Assembly (NCBI GenBank): GCA_027604685.1
Contig: JADHYX010000004.1
Location: 9,606 to 73,605, forward strand
Direction: 5' to 3'
DNA length: 64,000 nt
Origin: Lobulomyces angularis
Lineage: Eukaryota; Chytridiomycota; Chytridiomycetes; Lobulomycetales; Lobulomycetaceae
A program made the translations under genes and the position numbers. The notes under the pieces were generated by a model. The model had not been told where the DNA came from and did not search any database. It saw only the letters and a list, made by a program, of their open reading frames with translations. Of this stretch, positions 38,666 to 52,000 are shown in pieces (position 1 is the first letter of the stretch; the number at the start of each line of letters is the position of its first letter).

Positions 38666-39512
38666 TCACAAATCCATTCCATTTACCTCTTCGTCTGAAA
38701 AATCTCCCATGGAGCTCATGTCGTCATCATCGTTTTTGTCTTCTGCAGCATCTGCTGCTTCTTTTGTTGCATATTTACTAACATATTCCTTAACTCGAGT
38801 TTCATATGCAGCAGCCTCTCTCCTAAATTTAAAAAATAAATCGAGTGCAAATTGTGAATGGCAATACTTTGTTTTTTCTGATTAGGTGCATTTTAGGAAC
38901 AATTTCCTTCTCACCAACTCACAAAAACCTTTTTATTTAATAAAAAAAAAAGCTTACATTAATAAAGCGGCAGCTTCGCCATTTAAGGGATCACTAGGAT
39001 TCGGATATCTTAAGAGTTGAGGTAAAAACACTTCAAAAATGTTTATCAAATCAAACATTGGAGACCAACTTTGATTTATTACATCCAAACAAACACTTCC
39101 ACTTAATTCATCTATGTTTGGATGAAAAATTTTATTCATAAACCCAATTGAAGGAGATTTAAAAGGATATTGGTCTGGTAATTCCACATGTATTTTCCAT
39201 ATTCCAGAAGTAAAAGGTGTACCTGATGGGCCATGAAATCTCACATAAAATTCCGACATCTGGATTTAATGAAAAAAAAGTAAGAAAATTGTAATATTTA
39301 GGAAGCTTTGTAGTTAAAAAAAATTGAGGAAATACTTAGGTGTTGAAATAATTGAAAATTTTTTTTTTTTATAAAGTAAAATAAAAAATGTAGCAAGATC
39401 CATACATCTAACAAAAAAAATAACTTACATTGTCATTTACCAAAGTAACCTCGTAATCAGACATCAATAATTTCATAACATCAGTTTCAATTCTTCTTCT
39501 TGGAGAACTCAT
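38666..39512 (-). CDS. UBE2H: Ubiquitin-conjugating enzyme E2 H
   Basis: Three exons (39,429-39,512; 38,958-39,259; 38,666-38,822) give 180 residues. The N-terminus [20 protein letters not shown] is very close to animal UBE2H and yeast Ubc8. The UBC fold shows [20 protein letters not shown], then [20 protein letters not shown] with the catalytic Cys, and [20 protein letters not shown]. The acidic, Ser-rich C-terminal tail ([20 protein letters not shown], ending NGMDL) is also a UBE2H/Ubc8 trait. It works with the CTLH/GID E3 ligase. The start follows a GC-rich hairpin upstream at 39,575-39,614. Confidence 0.95.
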
Positions 39513-40038
39513 TTTGAAGTTAATTTGTCAAAAAGATTAAAAAAGAAATTTTCAAATTTTTATTCAGTTAAACACAACTGCGCCGTGGCGTATGGGTGGA
39601 CGCTGGCGGAGTTGAAAAAAGGGTACAATATTGAGCATTCAATCTGTTGTATCAGCATTAAGTGCAAAGCTACATAATCTAAAGTATTTTAGAAATATAA
39701 GGTTATTTGTACATATCCTTATCAAATATTCCTTACTCCTTAAAAACTTTATTTTTTTTTGACGGCATACAGTAATTAAAATATAATAAATTAACCTATC
39801 CAATATCATCAATTAATTTCGCTTTCAGTTTGAAAGAAAGTATAAAATAGTGTATTGATTGCATGGTGCATGTTATCTACGGAAACATTAATAGTTACGT
39901 TATTTGGGCTTATAGTGATGTGATGGGTGAACAATACATTAATTATCCCTTATAATAAGTTCTATTACAAAAATTACATTATTACAAAATTATATTCTAT
40001 AAAAAGTTCTATTTAAAACTATACGTTTATGCTTATTA
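39513..40038. other. Intergenic between UBE2H and HYDIN
   Basis: About 525 bases; UBE2H's promoter and HYDIN's 3' flank. It contains the GC-rich hairpin listed separately; otherwise AT-rich with no gene seen. Confidence 0.5.
39575..39614. other. GC-rich imperfect hairpin upstream of UBE2H
   Basis: The arms CAACTGCGCC (39,575-39,584) and GGCGGAGTTG (39,605-39,614) are complementary except for one G-G mismatch. Inside them GCGT (39,588-39,591) pairs with ACGC (39,600-39,603) around an eight-base loop. About 13 pairs in total form, in a region otherwise strongly AT-rich. It lies 63 bases upstream of the UBE2H start codon, so it could sit in the 5' UTR, be a promoter element, or be part of a small structured RNA. 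No known RNA family is recognised. Confidence 0.5.
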
Positions 40039-43000
40039 TCACGTTTTTAAGTAATATACCCATGATATTTTTCCTCCAGTGACAGTTAATTTGCCAACCT
40101 TCAGTGAACTACTACTCCCCGTAGCCTGATTTTTACTGCCTCCAGCTGAAGTAGGTACATTACTACCTTTTCCCCCCATTTGTTCCTTTTCTGCCGTGCC
40201 TTTATAACCTATTGTCATCTGCACGGTTTTCTTTGCCCCAATTGTTTCCGCTGCCTTTATGGTGAAGAAAGGATTATCCTAAGAAAAATAAATGAGTCTA
40301 ACTAGACTAGAAATAATTTTCTAAACCATTATAAAATTAAATGTCGTTGAAGCTCCAAAAACATTTTTAAATGGCACTGACGTCAACTGTCCAGGCTTGA
40401 TGGTAATAGGGCCTTGAGGCCTTGGTGCAATACAATGACCAATCTAACCAAAATTTAATTTTTTTATTATAAAATAGTCTCTTACCAGCGGGCAAATATA
40501 GTCTCCACCATTGGGTGAAGATATAATTAGGTTAGTTCTAGAATCTCCCAGTTTTGATGGTTCATAGGTGACATCTAAGCAAACCTCCGTGCCTCCAATA
40601 GATGCTAATGTATTTTACATTTCATATTTTCAAATTACTAAATATTTTTACCTGAAGGAGCAAGTACACTTTTTTCCACAAGAAACTCTTGATTATCAAT
40701 TTTGCAGCTATATTCTGTTTTTGTTTTTGCAAAACTCAAAAATCTAAAAGTTTGCACTTGATTTCCTCCTAAACCAACTTTAAAATGCAAACTTCTTTCA
40801 CATCCTGATGGTGTTGAATATAATTTTAAATCGTACTGATAGACACCTAATTCTGCACTTGTTACAGTAGCTCTTGCTGTCTGGTCTTTCGGTAGTAATG
40901 GAAGGTACTCTATAAGTACATTTCCCTCGGCTCTATAAAATGTGTTGTATTTTAGCTTACAAAAAAATTTTTATGTAACTAAATACCTAGGCTGCAAGGT
41001 AAATGTATGCGGTAATGTTATATCTGGGCTGCTGCATGTGGCATTAAATGTTACCGGAGTCACCAACGGATTGGTAATTACAATTTCCTTTGAAATTAAT
41101 TGTCTAACTACTGTGCTTAGCTCATACGTGGCAATAACACCAGGTTGTGTAGACTTGAACGTTAAATTATAATAACAAAATTCTTGAGTCTGTTCGTTTT
41201 TAAAGGTTACTTTTGCATTTGTAACTCCTTCCTTATAGGCATAAAAGCTTAATTTATATTCTCTAGTCAAAAGCGCTGGGATATCAAAAAATTCTAAACC
41301 TTTGAGAATTATACTTGGATCAGGTTTCACTACTTCGATAATAACTTTGAACCTTTGCGGTTTCTTTAACCAATTTGTTAGCGAAAGTATTTCAGTGTAT
41401 GCAGTTTTGCATGGAATTTCTCTGTTGATGGTACCATTAGTCAGAGGTTTTTCTGCAGAACCATAAAGTTTATAAAGAATTCCAGTTCCGTCTGGTAGGG
41501 GAAAAAATACGGAGCCCTCATGACGACCATCTCCTGTCATTTCTAAAGGAAGGAAAACCAAATCATAGGATTTAGTTTGACCAGGCTCAATGTCAATTAC
41601 TTCTGTTCCACTCCAATATTCGTTTTCAACTATGGGATGGATCCTCCAGAAAGCACTTGTTTTATTTGATATAGGTATGCTCTTGGTGTCGCTTTGCCTT
41701 ACTGGTGCTGAAAACTTTATAGTTTCATTTTGCTGTGGTTGAGGAATGCACATTCCAGTCAATGTTAAATATAAATTTTGCGTGCCTTCAACTGTGCAGC
41801 ATAAACTTTCATAACGAATATCAGGGTTAATATCAGCTGGATGAAACGTTATTTCTAGTGGTATGTCCATTCCAGGGGAGATGTAACCTTCTGAGGGTGA
41901 AATCGTGAACTCAGGTAAAAATTTTGAAACATCCCAACGAAACTTAGCTCCAATATCACCACTATTTTGCAACTGAATTCTCCTGGTTGTATAGCTTTTT
42001 TGAACAACAGCACCAAAGGGTAAAATGTCGTTTTCCAACTTAATGTCAATTCCTTGACAGGCTCCTTGCAAAACAAAGAGTTGTTTCTGATGGCCTGGAG
42101 TTTCGACAAAAATTTCTTCACAAAATGGAGATATTCTTTGTAAAGGTTGAAATTTTAAGTCTAAGGTTAGAATTCCCTTTGGCCTCAGAATTATGTCGTG
42201 GTTCTGACTTAACGTAATGCTTCTGTTTGAAAGTGATTCTAAAGTAGCGACGGGGCCAAGATTGAAATTAGCAGGAATAATACTTCTGTTTATCAACTTA
42301 ATTTGTCTTGAAACAGAGTGACCCACTCTTACTGCCCCAAAATTAACAATGCGAAATTCAGGAGAAACTAAGTCCAGCTTGAAAGATGTCCCTTCACCGT
42401 GTAACTCTAATTCCATAACAGAATAACTATTTACTTCAAATTTAATTTTTTCAAAGTACGAAACTGAATTTCTAGGAAAGAAGCTAATATCCAAATCTAA
42501 TGAGCTTTGAGGTAATAATGAGAAGGGTCCTTTTTGAACTTCAAATATGTTAGAAGGGGGGTTTATTACATCAAAATTAATTTCTCTAATATCTTCATTT
42601 GTTATTTTTATTGTTGTAGTTGATACCACCATTCCAGGTTTGTAAATAAACTGAGTCCCAAAATCATGTATTAACTTGCTAAACCTCAGCATAGGTCTGA
42701 CACCACTTCCCAAAACCTGAAATGGATAAGTTCTTCCATTCATGATCTGGCAAACTCCTTTAAGATTTTTGACTGCAACTACGGAGGTAGGTATAAATGC
42801 GAACTCGCAATCAATTCTTTCCCCTTTGTTAACAGTACCAATCTCCGGGGAAACACTTACAATTCCTTTCGTTTTTGAAAAAAATTTCCATGAAAAGTCA
42901 AAATTGAACTTCCCTGAGTTAATTATGGTTATTCTACGTATTCTTTTTTCGTTTAGCTGAATCTGACCAAAATCAAGTATATTTTCTACTCCTGGAGCGA

Positions 43001-46000
43001 AATCAAAAGTTTGGCCATCATTCATTTCGCTTTGCAGCGTCTCGTGAATTTCGTAACCCTCTCCTTTTACATTAATTGTAACAGGAGTTGGCTTTTTTCT
43101 AACGTTGCAAATTAAATTAAAATTGAACAATTTTTCTGCAGATGGATTAAAAGTTATTTCTATTGGTACGTCTGCCATTGCTAGATCAAAAATTAAAAAA
43201 TAGTTCTCAAATCTTATAAATTTACCCCCAACTGTGCCAGACATAGGAGAAAATTTGACAACAGGTGTACCATTTGGTGCTAATTCGAAAGATGTTTCGT
43301 TGAATGAAAAACTAAACGGAATTTTTTCATTGTTCACCAACGAAACCGTTTCTTTTAAATTTCTTCCCACTAGTAAGGATTTAAAGTTGATACTGACTTT
43401 GTCAATAAAAACGTTCGGTTCAAGTGCCTTGCCGACAAGAAGCAGCGGAACAGAGATGTTATGTTTTAAGATGTTAAATTTCCATAACGATTCCTTAAAA
43501 AATTAATTTGCGAGAAAATAATCTATTTTGGAATTTACCATTAAGTCGATGCTTTCTGGTATAAATTCAAATACAATCTCAAATTTTTTCTGTGGCAAGA
43601 TGCAACCTTTAGGTGTCAAGCATTTAAACATTCTATGATCATTGCCACAAACTAATGTCCATTCAAATTCCCAGATTATACTTGTTGGATTGACAATATA
43701 AAATCTTTTTGTGTTTCTAACTTTTATTCCACACGAACCAAACTCCAAAACCTTCGTGCCTTGCTCTAATATAAGTGGAGCACCATTCGACATGTTTATT
43801 TCTGGAGTAGACCGTTCATTTGCTATGTAGTCTAGCAGAATTTATTACATATAAGCATATTAGATAAAATCTTAATTTACCATTATCTTCTAATTCAAAG
43901 TGACAAAATGGCCTTAAACTTGCACCGTTTAACGTGATATTTAATGGGATGGTGTCTTTCGCTAAATTGGGAACCATGAAAACAGCATGATAGTCACAGT
44001 AATTCAATTCGTCGATAGGTGAAAATTTCATGAAAACGGTTAAAACTTCATTTACCTCTAATGTGCCACTGCCATTAGACACAGAAAACGGGCAGTCTAA
44101 AGTACCACCTTCTACTGACTGGCCTTCATCATCAAAAAATAAAAAGCTATACTTTAAACAAATTTTTCCGGTATTCTTAATAGTAAACTTAAAAATTCGA
44201 GATTGATACATTAGTGTTGGTTTAAAGTTAATCTCATTTATGTCGCACTCAAAAGAACAATAATCGGCGAATGCAGAAACAAATATAACATGCTCGCTTG
44301 CGGAATTAGCAATTACTTCGAACTGAGGCTCAGGATAGGATTCAATGGCTTTCTTGGGATTTTGAGTTGCACCACGACTGTTGTTATTTTCAGTATTTAA
44401 CCATTTCACTGATTTCAATTTATCATCCCAGTCAATCTCAGGAGTATGTGTAATATACTGAATTTTTGTGACTTTACAGGTTAGTGGAACTTTAATCAAA
44501 TCACATGGTTGCTTTGGACAAAAGGATATCGTAACTTCTTTTGAAGATTTTGGGCGTAAGTGTAAAACAGTTGTTGAAACTACAAACTCTCCTGTTTCGG
44601 GCCAATTAATTCTCATGAAGTCTGCTGAATGATTAAAAATATTCATCGCAAGTTGTTTTGTTTTTCTTATGTGACAGTCATTAAAAATAAGTTCGTTTTC
44701 ACCAGACGCATTAGTCGGAACATCAAAGGTTAGATCATCTAAATAACCTTCTCCTGTAAGTGATACAGTGGTATCTTCAAAAGAGTTGTCTGCAATTTTT
44801 ATTTTTAGCTCCGCTTCAAATTTTCTAATGCTTGATGGATGACAAGTCACAAGGAAAGTATGAGATTCGAGTGGCTTTAAGACATGTACAACATTTACCG
44901 AATTACATTCAATGTCTTCAGAATCTTTAAACACCCATTGAGCTTTAATTTTTGCAGCAATTATTCCCTCGTTTTTTACTATAATGTTTTGTTTTTGGAC
45001 TGACCCAACCAGGGATTTTTGAAACCTAACGTGATGGTAACCTGCCTTATTTTTCAGCGTAGGTTTTTCTATAGTGACCCTTGGTAATGTTCCTTCTCCT
45101 CTTAACTCAAAGGTAAGTAACCTATTTCTGGATTCTCCAATATTCTCTACAAGTGCTTCAAAAATTCCAGCATAAGACTGAATTGAGGTAGGGTGAAAAG
45201 TAACAGCAACATACTTGTATTCATGACTTTGAATATTCAAGCGTTTCGGTTCTACGTCAAAAGCAAACAATTCGTTATCAGATTTAGTTCGCGTTCTTGG
45301 TCTCGTAGATATTACTACATCACAGGAAACCTTCATGGGATTCGAAATTTTAAAATGAACTTGTGTTTGTTGACCCGCAAGGAAAGATCCAAAATAAAAC
45401 ACTCGGTCTTCTTCAGCATAAACATTTCCCTGCATGTTAAAGAGCTCCAGTCTTTTGCATATTGAGTGCTCTTCGAATATTGACGAAAAATCAGTAGTGT
45501 TAATTCCAGGAATACAACTTTCACCGGTGAGTCTATATTCAATTACATCAGTGTCTAGTACTGGTCTATCAGAAATATCTACCGCAACGTTCTCTTCAAA
45601 AGCCCCAGGAAATTCACTATGAAATTCAACTGTAACTTGCTGTTTTTGACCACTAGGACAAATACCGCTGGTTGGAAATACAGTAAATGCACCAAAGTTT
45701 GCAGCATCGGACTTATTACCGAAATCTTTCCTGTTTACAGGCTTGGTGACTGGAGGAGGCGAAGGTGGACGAATCGATTTTGAGTGACGAGATTTTTTTC
45801 CATTTCTACTATCTGTAGTCCCTTGCAAAATTTTGTAAATTGAAAACCTAAAATCAAATTCGCCAAGGTTTTCAATTACAAACTGACGAGAACCTTTAAT
45901 GCCATGCACCAATGCTCCAAAATTCAAATCTCTAACAGGTAATATTGAATACTTACTAAATACTGCTCTAGCGGAAAGTTTAACAGGTATATTGTGGGTT

Positions 46001-49000
46001 ATTTCTATTCAAAATATTCAATGGGGTAAGTTTAGTAAAAAAGAAAGTTTACCCCCTGTAGTAGGCTCAAACAACTGGCATTTGAGTCCAACCACTTCTT
46101 TGATTGTCATCTCTCTATTAGTTTTAAAAACCACTTGGACTGGATAAGGTTTATCGCTGGGTTGAGTTATGCCTTGTTGAGGGGTAACTACAAACAAGTC
46201 ACTTAATTCTTTAGTTTCGAACAGAAACCGAAATCCTACTTCATATTTCCCTTTATTTCTTAGAGTACATGGCTGTTTTCCTTCTTCAAATACCTTTAAA
46301 ACACCGAAGTCCAGCCCGTCAAACCCTTTGCTAAAATGCAAATCCATAGCAATATCATAAGCTTCTGCAGTTACCAATATCGGTATATCCTGAACACCAC
46401 CAATTTTTTCTATATCACAAACTTCAAGTTTGATTACTCTTTTAACCAATGACGGCTTCACGGCATGAAAATGAGCTGATATAATTTCCTCTTGATAAGG
46501 TTCTAGCTGACCCTCTAATGGAGAAACTGAAAATTCTTCACCCAATGAATCCACTTGGCCTAATTTCCACGCAATTGGAATAAGTGTACTATTTTTTAAT
46601 TTCAAGTCCCGTTGCTCTTTTCTGCCAAGTAGTAATTTATCAAATGACATTGACTTTTTATCTATTTCTATTTCTGCTTTAGCTCCAGTACAGGAAATTT
46701 TGTAACAGTATGGTTCTGGATTATCTTTCACACAAATTACCAATACATCTTCAAAATGTAACGCTAATCTAGGATATGCCCACATATGTAACTGCTGCGT
46801 TTGACCCGGCAATAAGTCCATTACTTGAGGTTCAAAAAAGAATGTTTCTCCTTTAATATCATGTTTCAACCCAAAATTTAATTTTATTTCATTTAGGTAG
46901 GGATTCGTAAAATTAAAAACCGCATGATTTTCTGGAAACTTTTCCAAATATTTTTCCTTTGGTTTATTGTGGACAAGGGGACCAAATTCAAAAGTTGAGC
47001 TGTTCATGATAAACTCACTGTGAACTATCATTTTCTCTTCCTTCGACTTTCTACACTTTGGAAAAATTTTTTTAACATCTCCATTAATAAGGGAGTACTG
47101 GCATAAACCGATACAGTTTAATGAATATTTTCCTTTAACACCAAGAATTTCAAAATTCAAAATTTGTTCAAATTTTCCAATTTCATTAGAGTTAAACTTA
47201 ATAGTAATTTCTTTCTTTTCATGAGGTAAAATAATCCATCGGTATAATTCTTTTTCTACTTCTTCTTGCTCGACTTTTATTTCTTCTGATATTTTTACGG
47301 CAGCTGTTGATCTAGTTTTCTTACCCGTTTCTGGTTTTACAGGGCTACCTGCTGGAATGGATTCATTAACTACTGACTCTTCCTCAGCTTCAGGAATAAT
47401 TTGCGGCAATAAAGAGAAGTACTTTATATTACGTTGAACCTCACTTCTATCAACAGGATAATGATATAGTTGCTCAATAAATGGTGATGGAATAACTTCC
47501 AGAACGTCGGATATATTCTCATCCGTTTTAGAGACAACTGGTATAAGATTCTCTATGAGCTTATAAATCTCGTTTTCTTCCGGGACAGCGTTAATTTCAA
47601 ATATAGAAATATCATCCAAATTTGGGAAAGGTTTATCAACTCCACTTTTTTCATTAACAGGAATAGTCAATAGATCGACCGCGCTTCCTTTTGCCTTGAG
47701 AGTTAATTTTTTATCTTTCTCAATCAATGGTATTGGAAGAGCCGTCGGTCTTAAGCCGCTCGCCGATTTATCTCCATCTCTAAGCCATGATAAAATAGAA
47801 TCAATTGAAAAGAAATACTGCTCAAAACGTCTTGGTGAAAAAAAAAAAAATTTGCATCAAATAAGCTATTTAAATTTACCTGTAAGTTGAATCGCTGAAA
47901 AAGGCATCAATAAGATCCAACAGAGTCAATCTTGAAGATAGTTCCTCTGGCTCAAATTTTTCTAAGTCTTTTTTCTCTTTCTCACGATCAGCCTTTTCTT
48001 TTTTTAATGGTTTAGGCGATAATGTTCCCGAAGCTGTGACCGTCAAAGTTGAAGTCTTCAATGGCTTTACATCGACTTTTGAAAGATTAATGGCTCCTTT
48101 TTCTTTCTCTTTGTCGGACTTTTGTTGCACAGGAGGTATAAGAGGTGCATCCACTGGTTTCTTTGCAAGTTTTTTTTTCCCATTTTTTTCTTCTTTATCT
48201 CGTCGTTCCATAGCGAGTCCTTCTTCCCATTGTCTTTTTTCTAATTTCCTCTTTTCAGCAATCTCCTTCATTCTCTTTTTATACCTAATCATAGCAGAAT
48301 CATACAAATCCATTTCTTCTTCATCCATTTCATCATACTCTTCATCAGTCATATCTTTGTAAAGAAATATATCGGCATCCTTATCACCAGCAACTCTTAA
48401 AGATTTTATTTCTCTTTCATGAATTCGCTGCACATCCAACAACATATGGAGAAACATTGGTTTTTTTTTTTCAGGAAAACTCTTCATAATAGCTTTCAAA
48501 ATTGTGAAAGAGCTCAAAGAATGCTTTGTTTCAATTCCATCAATTACAACTCCGCTCTTTTGACAATCATCTTTAGATAATCTCAGCCTAAGAATTGCTA
48601 TTAAAGATTCTTCAGAAAAAGTTAGGAGATGTGGATCAAAGCTGTCATATTGCTCAGCTGTAACTAGAAAAATAATATATAAAGTTCAAGTAAACTTGTT
48701 TTACCTGATGTAGTTCTGGTTAATTCCTCATGACCTCCAACAGTTGTTGTCTGCAGACTCTCCGTTTCCACTGACTGAGCCGCTAATGCAGATTTTCTAT
48801 TTATTTCATCAATTTCCGCCCTTTAAAGTCATGCGGTTAAAAAATGAGAAGTTTTTCAATACCTGTAAGATTCAATGACATCATCAATTTTTATATATAC
48901 ATGACCAAAAGATTTACATATCTTTTTAGCTTGTGTCGTTTTCCCGCTATATGGCGGCCCATGAACTACAATACTGGCACTAATTGCTTCAAATTTTGAC

Positions 49001-52000
49001 TTCCCAGTATTTTCCTCTGAAAATACTGCACTTGCCATTGATCCTGGTTCTAATTTGCTTTTCTGATTGCCAAGTGTACTAAATTCCAAGATAGGTTGGC
49101 CAAGCTCTCGAGGTGCTAGAAAAAGCGTGTCATTTTCTCCCCAATAATCGATTTTCTTCAAAATCTCTTCCTCTTCCGCATACTGATGGTCAAATTCAAG
49201 AGAATAAATTTCCAGACTGTAATTCGTAGGATTAAAAATTTGTACTCGCGCCTCGATACCTTCCGAACAAGGTAATAGCGGCCCCATATTCAATACTTCA
49301 GGTTCGAATATTATACTTAATTTTATCCCTACACCTGAAACTAAAATATTTACTGGTTTTTGATTTAAAGCAACTTTAACGGGAAGCAATAAATTGTAGT
49401 TTTTTTCTTCACTTGGGCAAAACCGCAACATCACAAGGCTTTTCTCTCCTGGTTGCTATCAAAAAATTTTGTTTAAAAATAACAATAATTGAAATTTTTC
49501 TTACCAGAATACCGGAAGAAGGTACCAATGTCACATCATTATTATATAATGGAGGGGACTTTTTTTTTGGTGCATTGGGTTTTTTTTTCGCTGACGCTTT
49601 TTCAACTATCAATGATTCTGTAGGAAAACTAGTCCACTCGCAGGGCACTGAATTTTGGTTTGAAAATGAAATATAGACAGTTTTTCTCTGACCAACTAGA
49701 ACTTCTCCAAAATTAATATCTCTGGAAGAAACCGCCAACTCTGGCACAGTTATATCAGCCATCATAGTTAAACTAATAGTAGGGCCGCCGTTGATTGAAA
49801 AAGGTAAAACAATTGAAGCAGTCCCTATATCTGTGTTCCTCGCATGAAATGTTGCCTGAAACTCAACAGGATCACCGTTTGGCAATATTTTAACTTTTTC
49901 AGGCTCAATAGTGAATCCAGAACCGTTCATTAATGTGTGATCCAAATGAAAGGAAACAACGTGTTGACTTTGATTTCTAATCTTGAAAGATTTTTTTTTT
50001 ATAGTGTTTTTAATAACATTCCCAAAATTACATAGAAAATTTGTGAGCTCCACAGTCGAAGTTTCTGAGATCGACTGTAGCCGCTTATCTTTACTTCCTG
50101 AAATTTTTTGCTGATGCTTTTGGGCTAAGATTGTTGATCCGATGTATTTAAATTTTGGTATTGAGCCACCCTTTGATTTTATGTCGTCAGCAATTTGAAC
50201 CAGCAAATCCAAAGTTTTTTCCTTCAGAATAATTCTATCTGCTTCAAATTCTAAAGCCGAACAACTACTTTCATTACTATCTGATATCCTTTCATTTGAA
50301 CCCAGAACCTTTGATGTGCCGAGCGACTTCAGGTAGCTTACAACTCTGTCAAATCTAGAATTATATAATCTACGATGCCATTTTAGCTAATACATCAATG
50401 TTTATTAAAATACCTAGGCAAATCAACAGATATTTCTGGGAAAGTCCCATTCCCAAAAATTCTAATTTTTACTGCCTCAAAATGAGCTATCTGGACATAA
50501 AAGTAATCTTCTACCATTTCAGGAACACAACAACAAAATTTTACTATTAATTTTTGTTTTCCACCTGGTAAAATTTGTCCAGAAGAAGGAGATATTAAAA
50601 TTTTTGGCATTAAGGAACTCCAGCTAGGTATGGATACAGTATATTCAAACGATACAAAACCAGTATTGGTCAACAATACATCCTGCTCTCCAATCTCTTG
50701 ATAAAGCCTGGTTCCAAAATCAAGTATTTTTTTATCGAATTCAAAATCCATAAAGGAAGCTTCACCTTGCAGCATCAATTCATACTTAGGTCCACCACTT
50801 ACATCACATAAGGCATTAACGTAAAATTTTCCCATGTGTCCATAAAAACTCACCTCTACTAATTCTTGCTCATTTGGTTGCAACACTCCTCTTAACGGAA
50901 TTATATCAAAAACTTGTGCAATCGGAACATCTAGCATGTCTTCTTTATTTGAGGAGTTGTAGGGAAGAGCATTAACACTTCCTTCAACAAAACACTAAAA
51001 TTTCTTTTTTTAAATTTTATCATCAATAATAGATTTACCCAAGTATAATATACAGGTAAATTACTGGTATTTGTCATCGTAAACGTCTTTCTGTGCTCCG
51101 TATCTCTGTTGATACATCCAAAATTCATTGAATTTTGTGAAAAGGTCAGATTTGGGAATGACATGTCGCTGAATAAATCAACAACTTCCTTTTGTGGATG
51201 TTCCGAATATGAAATATAAAGTTTGCTATGTTCTTTTGAGGAAAGTCTGCTGACATTATATGAAGGATCAAATTGTACAATAACTCTTAGTTCTCCCTCA
51301 GGTTTAAGAAAGCTATCACTTTCATTAAAGTGCACACTATAGGGCTGTGAACATTTAAAAGAAATATGTAATGGTAATGGTGAGGTATTTGTTAATTTCA
51401 ACTCTTGAGTGATAACTTCTAAATCAACATCCTAAAAGAATTAATTAACACAAGAAAATTTTAACTACAATAATTATTTTTTTACCTGAATATGTGCAGA
51501 TATGAACTTCAACAAATTCGGTTGGACTAATATTAACGGGTTTATAAAATTTGCTGAAACTTGGCAATTTAAGATAGTTTTTCGAGTTGGATCCTTATCA
51601 ATCGTTCCTTGACACATTAAAACTTCTTTGCAAGTGAATGCTTTATCGGAAAATCCTTTAATGTGAATAATCTGGTGGCAACCTGGTTTTAGAGTCATTC
51701 TGTTCGGAATCACTTCAAATACATTATTAGTTGAGTCTTTTGCAGAAAACCATTGTTTATCATCAGATTGCCAGTATATGGTTTGTGTTCGTCTACCTTT
51801 GTTACTTAAAACAAATTCTTTGCTACATTCCCTATTGCTAAATACGTCTTTGAAGTCAACATTCAACAACTTATTATCAAAGGTTATAGTGCTTCCTTGA
51901 CCTTTTGCTACTAATTGAATTTCATGTACAGCATCAGAGTGTATTGAAATCTTCAATATATCTGTAAATTTTAAGCAGTCATCAAGAAACGCAGTTACAA

